Assembly (NCBI RefSeq): GCF_000166195.2
Contig: NZ_CM001403.1
Coordinates: 4,544,432 to 4,608,431 of the forward strand
DNA: 64,000 nucleotides
DNA from: Mucilaginibacter paludis DSM 18603
Lineage (GTDB): Bacteria; Bacteroidota; Bacteroidia; Sphingobacteriales; Sphingobacteriaceae
Direction of reading: 5' to 3'
Shown here: piece by piece, positions 35,072 through 43,561 of the stretch
Position numbering within the stretch: the stretch's first letter is position 1
How the letters are laid out: each line of letters begins with the position of its first letter
The notes under the pieces: generated by a model
What the model saw: only the letters and a program-made list of their open reading frames with translations
What the model was told of the DNA's origin: nothing
The model's database searches: none
Translations under genes and position numbers: made by a program

Positions 35072-35324
35072 GATTAAAGCCATAGAAGATCATCTTCTGG
35101 GGCACCATAACATTGGCGACACTCTGTTATTCGAGGTCCGCGCCATACTTGACACGCAATTGCGTGATAAAATATCAGCGCAGCAACGCGCCTACCATAC
35201 AGTTTGGCAATACGGCCGCTTGCAACTGAAACAAGAAATAGAAGCCGTTCATCAGCAGCTATTAAACGATGCCAGGCATCAGGGTTTTATGCAAAAGGTG
35301 GTGAACATATTTTTAAACAGGTAA
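35052..35324 (+). CDS. Small cytoplasmic protein between a sigma factor and ClpP
   Basis: A 90-residue, mostly helical protein with no signal or membrane segment. The opening IKAIEDHLLGHHNIGDTLLFE followed by ILDTQLRDKISAQQRAY and YGRLQLKQEIEAVHQQLL resembles the short N-terminal zone ('I--YLLG-L---d---FE--L--D--L') of Bacteroidota anti-sigma and related regulators. Overlap with the sigma gene suggests translational coupling. A role in holding or delivering the sigma factor is an inference. Confidence 0.6.
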   Translation: MRTSLNEIKAIEDHLLGHHNIGDTLLFEVRAILDTQLRDKISAQQRAYHTVWQYGRLQLKQEIEAVHQQLLNDARHQGFMQKVVNIFLNR

Positions 35325-35336
35325 AACAGAACGAGA

Positions 35337-36029
35337 ATGAATATCGATCAGCACGAATTTCGCAAATATGCAGTTAAGCATCACCGCATAAACAGTCAGC
35401 ATGTGGATGGTTTCATATCCAGGGTTCAAAACACAAGCCTGCCTACCTCGATGACGCCCTACATCACCGAAGAACGCCAGCTTAATGTTGCCCAGATGGA
35501 TGTGTTTTCGAGATTGATGATGGACCGCATTATTTTTTTAGGTGAAGCGGTTGATGATAAGATAGCCAATATCATCCAGGCGCAATTGTTATTCCTGCAG
35601 TCGGTTGATGCTAAAAAGGATATCCAACTGTATGTTAACTCGCCAGGCGGATCAGTTTACGCGGGCCTGGGCATTTACGATACCATGCAACTCATCGGAC
35701 CCGATGTAGCAACCATTTGTATCGGCATGGCCCTATCCTTCGGCGCTGTACTGCTTTGTGCGGGGGCAGCAGGTAAGCGCGCCGCATTGAAACATTCCAG
35801 GGTGATGATCCACCAGCCCCTGGGCGGCGTGCAGGGCCAGGCATCGGATATTGAAATTACCGCCCGGCAGGTGCTCATCCTAAAAAAAGAGCTTTATAAC
35901 ATTATCTCAAAACACAGTAAGCAAGACTATCAAACTGTTCACGATGCATCCGACCGTGATTACTGGATGACCGCCACCGAAGCTAAAGCATTTGGCATGA
36001 TTGACGAGATTTTGGGTGATATAGATTGA
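35337..36029 (+). CDS. clpP: ATP-dependent Clp protease proteolytic subunit
   Basis: A 230-residue ClpP serine peptidase that degrades proteins fed by a Clp ATPase. The catalytic triad is intact: Ser in IGMALSFGAVLLCAG, His in SRVMIHQPLGGVQGQ, and Asp in the late DASDRDYWMTATEAKAFG region. It carries an unusually long N-terminal stretch (about 35 residues) before the conserved RLMMDRIIFLGEAV. No clpX or tig is beside it, unlike the main clpP of most bacteria. It may therefore be a second, regulated copy driven with the ECF sigma factor. Confidence 0.9.
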   Translation: MNIDQHEFRKYAVKHHRINSQHVDGFISRVQNTSLPTSMTPYITEERQLNVAQMDVFSRLMMDRIIFLGEAVDDKIANIIQAQLLFLQSVDAKKDIQLYVNSPGGSVYAGLGIYDTMQLIGPDVATICIGMALSFGAVLLCAGAAGKRAALKHSRVMIHQPLGGVQGQASDIEITARQVLILKKELYNIISKHSKQDYQTVHDASDRDYWMTATEAKAFGMIDEILGDID

Positions 36030-36163
36030 TATGGGTAAGTTAAGAGCACTTTGCCCTGATTTTTAAGGAGATAGGAATGATAGGATTTTGGAACAGATTC
36101 GGGTATCCGGAAAACTTCTATCATTCCGAATCAATACGTTATCCGCTTATAATGAGGTGCTGT

Positions 36164-36530
36164 TAAGTTGTTGATTGACGACGTTGAATTTCTCTCGATC
36201 ATGTCATCCCGACGCCAGGAGGGACCTTCTAAAAGCGGTATTTATACATCATGTGGAGTGCACTGATTATCAATGTGCTATTTTGCTCCGACAATCAGTA
36301 TTCTTAATTTACATCATCGGCACGCTCAAACGCCGCGTGAAGGGCTTGTTACTTTTTGTCTTGATACAAAAAGTAACCAAAAAAATCAAGACTGCCCGAT
36401 CCTTCCGCCCGCGAGGCCAGCTCCCGGCCCGGCGTGCAGTCGGGGCCTTTGCCCACTTTCACCTGTGCTTTAATAATTACCGAAGTTCCAAACGTCATAC
36501 TGTTTTTTTGCGGTTGGTCGGATCCGTTAC
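36164..36530 (+). repeat. Interspersed repeat, copy 2, with conserved hairpin
   Basis: Matches the copies at 28263 and 59399 in the same orientation. The hairpin here is 12 bp, GTTACTTTTTGT / ACAAAAAGTAAC (36348-36377), with loop CTTGAT, and the tail ATCAAG (36385-36390) remains complementary although both changed relative to copy 1. Downstream come a GC-rich core (GGCCCGGCGTGCAGTCGGGGCC) and the end module near CAAACGTCATACTG. Confidence 0.85.
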
Positions 36531-36566
36531 TTTTAATGCCGTTGCTTTTTTAGTGGGCAAAGGCAG

Positions 36567-36785
36567 TCATCCTGAGCCTATCGAAGGACGTGTGGCATGG
36601 CCCTGTACGAGGTGTTTTTTGATTCCGAGTTCATTAACACCTTTAAAATAAACAACAGGTGAAAAAAGTCAAGACTGCCGGACAAACCCGGCCCGGCTTG
36701 CAATCGGGCCTTTGCGCCTTTCTTTCTACACCTAACAGTCTGCGAACTGCAATCGTTATCCCTATTTTTTTGGGCCGACCGAATC
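36567..36785 (+). repeat. Partial repeat copy reaching into the esterase gene
   Basis: Starts with the small repeat module TCATCCTGAGCCTATCGAAGG (36568-36588). From about 36660 it continues with AAGTCAAGACTGCCGG and the GC-rich core, ending CGTTATCCCTA plus a T-run and GGGCCGACCGAATCC. It lacks the hairpin half. The last bases overlap the end of the esterase gene on the other strand. Confidence 0.7.
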
Positions 36786-37697
36786 CTTACTTAGCAAGCC
36801 ATTCGCGTCCATCCAGTTGGTGGCGCTGTTAAACCAATAATCTTTGGTGGTTTTATTATTGAGCCCAAAACCATGGCCTCCGTTGGGGTAAATATGCATT
36901 TCGGCCTTTACATTTGCCGCCAATAGCGCGTTATAAAACATCAGGCTGTTTTGTACCGGTACGGTTTTATCATCTTCGGCCTGTATCAAAAAGGTGATCG
37001 GCGTGTTGGCGGTAACTTGTTTCTCGTTCGAGTACAGGTCCAGCTGTTGCTGGCTGGGGTTGGCGCCCAGTAAATTATGCATTGATCCTTTATGCGCCAT
37101 TTCGCCAAAGCTGATTACCGGGTATAGCAATAGCATAAAATCGGGCCGGAGGTTGATGTTGGCCTTGTTGGCTATCACCGCTTTATCAAAATGCGTCCCG
37201 GCGGTCGAGGCCAGGTGCCCGCCTGCGGAAAAGCCCATGATGCCCACCTTTGCGGGGTTAATACCCCATTCGCTGGCCCGCTGCCTGATCAATTGTATCG
37301 ATCGTTGCGCGTCTTGCAATGGCCCTATGGATTTATCAGCCATGATCTCGTCGCTTGGCAAACGGTATTTCAATACAAAGGCGGTTACACCTATTTCGTT
37401 AAATTTTTTGGCTACGGCATAACCTTCGTGGTCCATCGCTAACCGGGCATATCCGCCGCCTGGGCAAATAATTACGGCCGTACCGTTGGCTTTCTCCTTA
37501 TCCGGGAAATAGGGGATCAGTACCGGGTCGGTTACTTTACTGGCACGGTTGTCTACTATTTCCTCAACGTAACTTGCAGGTGCCTTTTTAGCATTCGGCA
37601 CCCCATCGGGATACAGTACGATAGGTTTTTGCTGAGCGATACTAAATTGAGAGGTTGCCATTAAAGTGAGTACAGATAACAAGCGTTTAAATTTCAT
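36762..37697 (-). CDS. Secreted alpha/beta hydrolase (esterase)
   Basis: A 311-residue protein starting MKFKRLLSVLTLMATSQFSIAQQ, a signal peptide. The BD-FAE/acetylesterase-type fold shows the oxyanion region IICPGGGYARLAMDHEG, the nucleophile elbow GIMGFSAGGHLAST (GxSxG) and a late His in YPNGGHGFG. It probably acts on carbohydrate or other esters in the periplasm. A longer in-frame start at 37814 is rejected because it would bury the signal peptide. The last residues (SVGPKK) are encoded inside a repeat copy, suggesting a repeat-modified C-terminus. Confidence 0.85.
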   Translation of the reverse strand: MKFKRLLSVLTLMATSQFSIAQQKPIVLYPDGVPNAKKAPASYVEEIVDNRASKVTDPVLIPYFPDKEKANGTAVIICPGGGYARLAMDHEGYAVAKKFNEIGVTAFVLKYRLPSDEIMADKSIGPLQDAQRSIQLIRQRASEWGINPAKVGIMGFSAGGHLASTAGTHFDKAVIANKANINLRPDFMLLLYPVISFGEMAHKGSMHNLLGANPSQQQLDLYSNEKQVTANTPITFLIQAEDDKTVPVQNSLMFYNALLAANVKAEMHIYPNGGHGFGLNNKTTKDYWFNSATNWMDANGLLSKDSVGPKK

Positions 37698-37835
37698 AAC
37701 ACGTAAATTGGTTGCAATAAAATTATAAAAAATATGGAGGGTTAAAATATCAATATCAATAAATCTCAATATTGCTTGTTTGCTTCCCTTCAAAAATTTG
37801 CAGGGCGGTACCATTTACTCATCGGCACATTTTCA

Positions 37836-37843
37836 TACTTTTG
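37836..37843 (+). promoter_or_regulatory. Promoter -7 box of the deoxyhypusine-synthase-like gene
   Basis: TACTTTTG fits TAnnTTTG, 26 bases before the ATG at 37870. It lies downstream of the longer possible start at 37780, so that start is rejected. Confidence 0.5.
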
Positions 37844-37869
37844 CATCGAAAAAATTAATTAATAATACC

Positions 37870-38853
37870 ATGAGCGTTACAGAACGAGGACCAATATCCC
37901 GGTTTATAGAGAAAAATTACCTGCATTTTAATGCTGCGGCATTGATGGATGCAGCTAAAGGCTATGAAACCCACCTTTTAGAAGGCGGTAAAATGATGGT
38001 TACCCTGGGTGGCGCCATGAGCACCGCCGAGCTCGGTATCTCTCTTGCCGAAATGATCCGTCAGGATAAAATTCACATCATATCCTGTACCGGCGCAAAC
38101 CTGGAAGAGGATATTATGAATTTGGTAGCACACTCGCATTACAAGCGCGTACCGCACTACCGCGACCTGAGCCCGCAGGACGAATGGGACTTGTTGGAAA
38201 ACCATTACAACCGCGTAACCGATACCTGTATCCCCGAGGAGGAAGCTTTCAGGAGGTTGCAAAAGCATATCCACAAAATATGGAAAGATGCAGATACTGC
38301 TGGAGAACGCTACTTTCCGCACGAATACATGTATAAAATGTTGTTGAGCGGCGTGTTGGAGCAATATTACGAGATCGATCCTAAAAACTCTTGGATGCTG
38401 GCTGCTGCTGAGAAAAACCTGCCTATTATAGTGCCGGGATGGGAAGACTCTACCATGGGTAACATTTTTGCATCATACGTGATTAAAGGAGAAATAAAGG
38501 CTTTAACCATGAAGAGTGGTATTGAGTACATGGCCTGGCTTGCCGGTTGGTATCCTGAAAACTCGGGTGGTAAAGGCGTAGGCTTTTTCCAGATTGGCGG
38601 CGGTATAGCCGGCGATTTCCCAATTTGCGTAGTACCAATGCTTTACCAGGATATGGAGATGGAAAATATCCCTTTCTGGAGCTACTTCTGCCAGATCTCC
38701 GATTCAACAACCTCTTATGGTTCGTACTCTGGAGCCGTGCCAAACGAAAAGATTACATGGGGTAAACTGGACATTAACACCCCCAAATTTATAGTGGAAT
38801 CAGATGCTACAATTGTAGCTCCGCTGATTTTTGCATGGCTACTAAAACAATAA
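37870..38853 (+). CDS. Deoxyhypusine synthase-like protein
   Basis: A 327-residue member of the deoxyhypusine/homospermidine synthase family. The NAD-binding core is clear (MVTLGGAMSTAELGISLAEMI, HIISCTGANLEEDIMNL), and the catalytic Lys region EAVSWGK of human DHS is kept as EKITWGK. However, the substrate-binding GGGVVKHH motif reads GGGIAGDFPI, lacking the His pair. Bacteria have no eIF5A, so the target is not hypusine formation. A polyamine or other NAD-dependent transfer is likely but unproven. Confidence 0.85.
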   Translation: MSVTERGPISRFIEKNYLHFNAAALMDAAKGYETHLLEGGKMMVTLGGAMSTAELGISLAEMIRQDKIHIISCTGANLEEDIMNLVAHSHYKRVPHYRDLSPQDEWDLLENHYNRVTDTCIPEEEAFRRLQKHIHKIWKDADTAGERYFPHEYMYKMLLSGVLEQYYEIDPKNSWMLAAAEKNLPIIVPGWEDSTMGNIFASYVIKGEIKALTMKSGIEYMAWLAGWYPENSGGKGVGFFQIGGGIAGDFPICVVPMLYQDMEMENIPFWSYFCQISDSTTSYGSYSGAVPNEKITWGKLDINTPKFIVESDATIVAPLIFAWLLKQ

Positions 38854-38930
38854 ATAACTTCCAAATGGGAGGCTGGTTTTTGTATGCCAAAATTATCAAT
38901 TGTGACAACAATCACATTAGCCATCCCAGT

Positions 38931-38965
38931 AAAAACGCCGTTTTAATAAAAATTACGGCGTTTTT
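38931..38965 (+). terminator. Intrinsic terminator of the deoxyhypusine-synthase-like gene
   Basis: An 11-bp perfect stem AAAAACGCCGT / ACGGCGTTTTT with a 13-base AT loop. It insulates the gene from the respiratory operon that follows. Confidence 0.85.
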
Positions 38966-39010
38966 ACTAATAATTTAGAATGTTTATAAATTAGATATAA
39001 CTGTCATTTA

Positions 39011-39044
39011 TTTGTCAGCCATTATGTAATAAATTATACTTTTG
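39011..39044 (+). promoter_or_regulatory. Promoter of the alternative complex III operon
   Basis: TTTG at 39011-39014 and TACTTTTG at 39037-39044 are spaced 22 bases apart, close to the Bacteroidota -33/-7 pair (TTTG, about 19-21, TAnnTTTG). The predicted start near 39050 gives a leader of about 70 bases before actA. Confidence 0.6.
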
Positions 39045-39121
39045 TGGACTGAAATAATGGAATACGCTTTTCAACAATTTCAAATCTTTAAAACAAATAT
39101 TATTCAGCATAAATACACTTT

Positions 39122-40396
39122 ATGAGAAATATCTCATTGATTCTTAAACAATTTTCCAGGTCGGTACTACTTATTGCAGGTCTTGCCGTTTGGGGATTCT
39201 CTGCCCGTGCACAAGGAGACGCTGCTAAAGGTGAAGCTTTGTTTAAAGCCAAATGTACCGCATGTCACAAAATCGAAAGCCGGATGACCGGACCCGCCTT
39301 GGGCCCAACCATCACATCGGAAACCGACGACAAGTGGTTAACCAAATGGATTCAAAACAACCAGGCTTTAATTACCGCTAAAGATCCAAAGGCTGTTAAA
39401 ATCTACAACGAGTACAACCAGGCTGCAATGACTGTGTTTACCGAGCTATCCGACGGTGACGTAGCCAATATCATTGCTTACGTGCGTGCCGATTGGAAAA
39501 CCATGCAGGCTGCACCGAAGGGAGATCCTTCAAAAACCGGTGGCGCAACGGCTGATTCGGGCCCAAGCAACCTGGTTATCTTTGGTTTGCTTGGCGTAAT
39601 CGTTATTGCGTTTATCATCATCCTGGTGCTTAACAGGGTTATTGCAACTTTAGAGCGCCTGTTGCTGAACAGAAAAGGATTATTACCCGAAGTAGCTGAG
39701 GAAGATACTACTAAAGCCGCTGCCGAGCGTGCCGCTACCTTTAAAAAGCTGTTGAAAAACAAGAAACTGGTTTTCTTTTTTTTACTTAGCTTTACTATAG
39801 CAGGAGCCAGCTGGCAATGGACAACCTTGTGGAACACCAACGTGCACACAGGTTACCAACCGGTACAACCAATCAAATATTCGCACCAGTTACACGCCGG
39901 TACTATGAAGATTGATTGCCAGTATTGCCATGGTGGTGCTTATAAATCTAAAAATGCAACTATCCCTTCATTAAACGTTTGTATGAACTGCCATAAGGTA
40001 GTTAAAACAGAATCGCCGGAAATTCATAAAATTTATGATGCTTTGGGTTACGATCCGCAAACTCAAAAATATGATACTACCAAAGCAAGGCCAATCCAAT
40101 GGATCAGGGTACACAACCTGCCCGACCTGGCTTACTTTAACCACTCACAACACGTAAAAGTTGGCGGTATTAAATGCCAAACCTGCCACGGCCCTATCGA
40201 AACCATGCAGGAAGTTAAGCAATACTCGCCTCTAACCATGAAATGGTGTATTCAGTGCCACAAACGTACCGAAGTTAACTACAAAGGCAACGCGTATTAT
40301 GATAACATGATACAAGTACACGACAGGATAAAACGCGGAGAGAAAGTTACCGCTGCAGCATTAGGTGGTATCGAGTGCGGTAAATGTCATTATTAA
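39122..40396 (+). CDS. actA: Alternative complex III subunit A, multiheme cytochrome c
   Basis: Electron-carrying subunit of the quinol:cytochrome c oxidoreductase that replaces the bc1 complex. After a signal peptide (ending FSARAQ) comes a monoheme cytochrome c domain (CTACH). Two membrane segments follow (IFGLLGVIVIAFIIILVLN and LVFFFLLSFTIAGASW), then a C-terminal multiheme domain with CQYCH, CMNCH, CQTCH, CIQCH and CGKCH. That is six heme sites. The classic ActA is pentaheme, so the N-terminal cytochrome looks fused on. First gene of the operon. Confidence 0.93.
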   Translation: MRNISLILKQFSRSVLLIAGLAVWGFSARAQGDAAKGEALFKAKCTACHKIESRMTGPALGPTITSETDDKWLTKWIQNNQALITAKDPKAVKIYNEYNQAAMTVFTELSDGDVANIIAYVRADWKTMQAAPKGDPSKTGGATADSGPSNLVIFGLLGVIVIAFIIILVLNRVIATLERLLLNRKGLLPEVAEEDTTKAAAERAATFKKLLKNKKLVFFFLLSFTIAGASWQWTTLWNTNVHTGYQPVQPIKYSHQLHAGTMKIDCQYCHGGAYKSKNATIPSLNVCMNCHKVVKTESPEIHKIYDALGYDPQTQKYDTTKARPIQWIRVHNLPDLAYFNHSQHVKVGGIKCQTCHGPIETMQEVKQYSPLTMKWCIQCHKRTEVNYKGNAYYDNMIQVHDRIKRGEKVTAAALGGIECGKCHY

Positions 40397-40435
40397 TAAA
40401 AAGATTTAAACTTACAATTACAGTTAATAGCTTAA

Positions 40436-43400
40436 ATGGAAAGCAATAAGAAATACTGGAAAGGTTTAGAAGAGCTGAACAATAGCCCGGAGTTTGTTGA
40501 ATTAAACAAAAACGAGTTTGCGGAGCCTATACCATTTGAAGATATATTGAGCGGAACCGGTTTAATGAATAAAACCCCTCGTCGTAGTTTCTTAAAAGCG
40601 GTAGGGTTTGGCGTTGGTGCGGTTTCATTAGCGGCCTGTCAAAAAGTTCCTGTTCATAAATCTATCCCCTACTTAATTAAGCCCGAAGAAGTAACTCCTG
40701 GTATAGCTAATTACTACACCTCAAGTTATGATGGTCATGCTATTTTGGTAAAAACACGCGAAGGCCGCCCGATTAAAATTGAAGGTAACCCAGCCGACTT
40801 ATTATCTAAAGGTGGTTTGAACGCCCAGGCCCAAGCTTCTGTATTGGAATTGTATGATGTTAATCGTCTGCAAAATCCGATGAAAGATGGCAGCGAGTCA
40901 TCATGGAGCGATATAGATAGCTTTGTAAAATCTGAGCTTGCCGCTATTAAGGCAGGAGGTAAAAAAATACGTTTGGTAACCTCAACCGTACACAGCCCTT
41001 CAACACTGGCTGTTATAAACGATTTTATCAAACAATACCCTAATACCAAACATATCAATTACGATGCAGTATCATATACCGGTATTATCCAGGCTAATCA
41101 AAACAGCTTTGGTAAAGCCGTTTTACCTCATTACCGTTTTGATAAGGCTGATGTTATTGTAAGCTTTGGCGCCGACTTTTTAGGCTCATGGATATCACAG
41201 GCTGAGTTTATGAACCAATACGTTTCTAACCGGAACGGAAAATCGTTGGCTAATAAAAAAATGTCAAGGCATATCCAGTTTGAAACCGGAATGAGCCTTA
41301 CAGGTACTAACGCCGATGTGCGCGTACCGCTTAAGCCATCAGAAGAAGGTATTGCAATTATCAATTTATACAATGCCATAGCAGGTACTACATTACCAGG
41401 AAGCCAAAAACTGACTGCTAATCCTAATGCCGAAAAATCAATCCTTTTAGTAGCTAAAGAATTACAGGCTGCTAAAGGTAAGGCCTTGGTTGTTGCCGGT
41501 TCAAACGATGTGGCCACACAAGTACTTGTAAACGCTATTAACTCTTTATTGGGTAGCTACGGTAGTACTATTGATCTGGATAATGTTTCAAACAAATACG
41601 CCGGTAACGATTCTGAACTGGTTGAGTTGATCAACGATATGAAAGCCGGTCAGGTTGACGCTGTTTTCTTCCTGGATGCCAACCCTGCGTATGATTATTT
41701 TAAAGCAAAAGAATTCAGTGCAGCTTTAGCTAAAGTGAGATTGAGAGTGTCTTTCGCAGATCATGGTAAAAATGGCGAATCATCTACAGTAATAGGTGAC
41801 GAAACATCTTCATTATGTAATGTAATAGCACCAAATCATCATTACCTGGAATCATGGGGTGATGATAATGTACTTGAAGGTTACTATACTATTGTACAGC
41901 CTACAATTAACCCGGTTTACAATACACGCCAGGCCGAAGAAAGCTTATTACTTTGGAGCGATAACGCTATTAAGGATTATTACAGCTACGTGCGTAACAA
42001 CTGGAGTACAACTTTATTAGCTAAAGGTGGTCTTTCAGGTCAATCAGGATGGGAGTCTTTATTACAAACAGGTTTCGTTAAGGTAGCCGAAAAACCAGCA
42101 GGTACTTACAGTTTCTCTAAAGATCTGAATGCAGTAGCTCAAACCATATTGAACCACAGCAGCCAGTTGGCAGCAAAAGGCGATTCGCAAGTTGAATTGC
42201 AGGTTTATCAAAGTTCGGTAATACGTGATGGTAAAAAAGCGAACAACCCCTGGTTACAAGAGTTGCCAGATCCGGTTTCGAAGGTTACCTGGGAAAACTT
42301 TGCGGCCATTTCGCCTAAGTTTGCCGAGAAGCTGGGTATAGAAGAAAATCAGGTGATTAAAGTAACCGTTGACGGTTATACCATTGAATTACCCGTGTTA
42401 TTTCAACCAGGACAAGCACAAGGCACTATTTCGGTAGCTGTTGGTTATGGCCGCACGTTGGCAGGCCCGGTAGGTAATGCCGCAGGCCAAAATGCTTTCC
42501 CTTTCCAAAGTTTCCGTAACGGAACTTTTCAAACATCGGCAGTTGCTACGTTTGAAAAAACAGGTGAAAAATCTATCCTGGCTCAAACACAAACACACCA
42601 CTCATACGAAGGTCGTAGCGTAATTCAGGAGACCACCTTCGAAAAATATAAAAAGGACGCTGCAGCAGGTAACCGTAGTGTTAAAGAACACAAGGTTTAT
42701 ACCTTGTGGGATGAGTATGAGCGCCCTCAATACAACTGGGTAATGGCTATCGACCTGAACGCTTGTACAGGTTGCGGAGCTTGCGTAGTTGCTTGTAACG
42801 CCGAAAATAACGTTCCGGTTGTTGGTAAAGACGAGGTTCGCCGTCGTCGCGAAATGCACTGGATCCGGATTGACAGGTACTACAGTTTTAACGAAGCTGA
42901 TGGTGCGGTTACCAAGGAAAAAGAGATCAATGTGTTGAAGGATGACAAGAGTCATATGGATAACCTTGATAACGTATCCGTGGTGTACCAACCGATGTTA
43001 TGCCAACACTGTGATCATGCTCCTTGCGAAACAGTTTGCCCGGTATTAGCTACCGTACACTCATCGGAAGGTTTAAACCACATGGCTTATAACCGTTGCA
43101 TCGGTACACGTTACTGCGCTAACAACTGCCCTTATAAAGTTCGTCGTTTCAACTGGTTTAACTACTGGAACGATTCACGTTTTGATAACTACCTGAATAA
43201 CGAGCATACACAATTAGTATTAAACCCGGATGTGGTAACCCGTTTCCGTGGGGTGATGGAAAAATGCTCGATGTGTATTCAGCGTATCCAAGCTGGTAAG
43301 TTAAAGGCAAAAATCGAAAAACGCCCGTTGAAAGATGGCGACGTTAAGGTTGCCTGTCAGCAAACCTGCCCAACAAACGCTATCGTTTTTGGTAACGTAA

Positions 43401-43531
43401 ATGATCCGGAATCTGAAGTTGCAAAAGCACTGAAAAGTGAAAGAACATACTACGTATTAGAAGAATTAAACGTACAACCGGGTATAGGTTACCAGGTTAA
43501 GGTTAGAAATACAATAGAACAAGAGGCTTAA
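40436..43531 (+). CDS. actB: Alternative complex III subunit B, iron-sulfur/molybdopterin-like protein
   Basis: A 1031-residue fusion typical of ActB. The N-terminal part has a twin-arginine-like signal TPRRSFLKAVGFGVG (Arg49-Arg50) and a large domain related to molybdopterin oxidoreductases that, in this family, holds no cofactor. The C-terminal 270 residues bind Fe-S clusters through CTGCGACVVACNAENN, CQHCDHAPCETVCP, CIGTRYCANNCPY, CSMCIQ and CQQTCP. It relays electrons from the quinol site to ActA. 39 bases separate it from actA. Confidence 0.95.
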   Translation: MESNKKYWKGLEELNNSPEFVELNKNEFAEPIPFEDILSGTGLMNKTPRRSFLKAVGFGVGAVSLAACQKVPVHKSIPYLIKPEEVTPGIANYYTSSYDGHAILVKTREGRPIKIEGNPADLLSKGGLNAQAQASVLELYDVNRLQNPMKDGSESSWSDIDSFVKSELAAIKAGGKKIRLVTSTVHSPSTLAVINDFIKQYPNTKHINYDAVSYTGIIQANQNSFGKAVLPHYRFDKADVIVSFGADFLGSWISQAEFMNQYVSNRNGKSLANKKMSRHIQFETGMSLTGTNADVRVPLKPSEEGIAIINLYNAIAGTTLPGSQKLTANPNAEKSILLVAKELQAAKGKALVVAGSNDVATQVLVNAINSLLGSYGSTIDLDNVSNKYAGNDSELVELINDMKAGQVDAVFFLDANPAYDYFKAKEFSAALAKVRLRVSFADHGKNGESSTVIGDETSSLCNVIAPNHHYLESWGDDNVLEGYYTIVQPTINPVYNTRQAEESLLLWSDNAIKDYYSYVRNNWSTTLLAKGGLSGQSGWESLLQTGFVKVAEKPAGTYSFSKDLNAVAQTILNHSSQLAAKGDSQVELQVYQSSVIRDGKKANNPWLQELPDPVSKVTWENFAAISPKFAEKLGIEENQVIKVTVDGYTIELPVLFQPGQAQGTISVAVGYGRTLAGPVGNAAGQNAFPFQSFRNGTFQTSAVATFEKTGEKSILAQTQTHHSYEGRSVIQETTFEKYKKDAAAGNRSVKEHKVYTLWDEYERPQYNWVMAIDLNACTGCGACVVACNAENNVPVVGKDEVRRRREMHWIRIDRYYSFNEADGAVTKEKEINVLKDDKSHMDNLDNVSVVYQPMLCQHCDHAPCETVCPVLATVHSSEGLNHMAYNRCIGTRYCANNCPYKVRRFNWFNYWNDSRFDNYLNNEHTQLVLNPDVVTRFRGVMEKCSMCIQRIQAGKLKAKIEKRPLKDGDVKVACQQTCPTNAIVFGNVNDPESEVAKALKSERTYYVLEELNVQPGIGYQVKVRNTIEQEA

Positions 43532-43561
43532 TTTATACATCAAAATAACAGAGATAAAAAT

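Noticed and set aside
36175..36651. A 158-codon frame in the repeat region, with relatives at 28312 and 59499
   Set aside because: The same DNA is read in different frames in each copy because of indels, so the similarity is from repeat DNA, not from a conserved protein.
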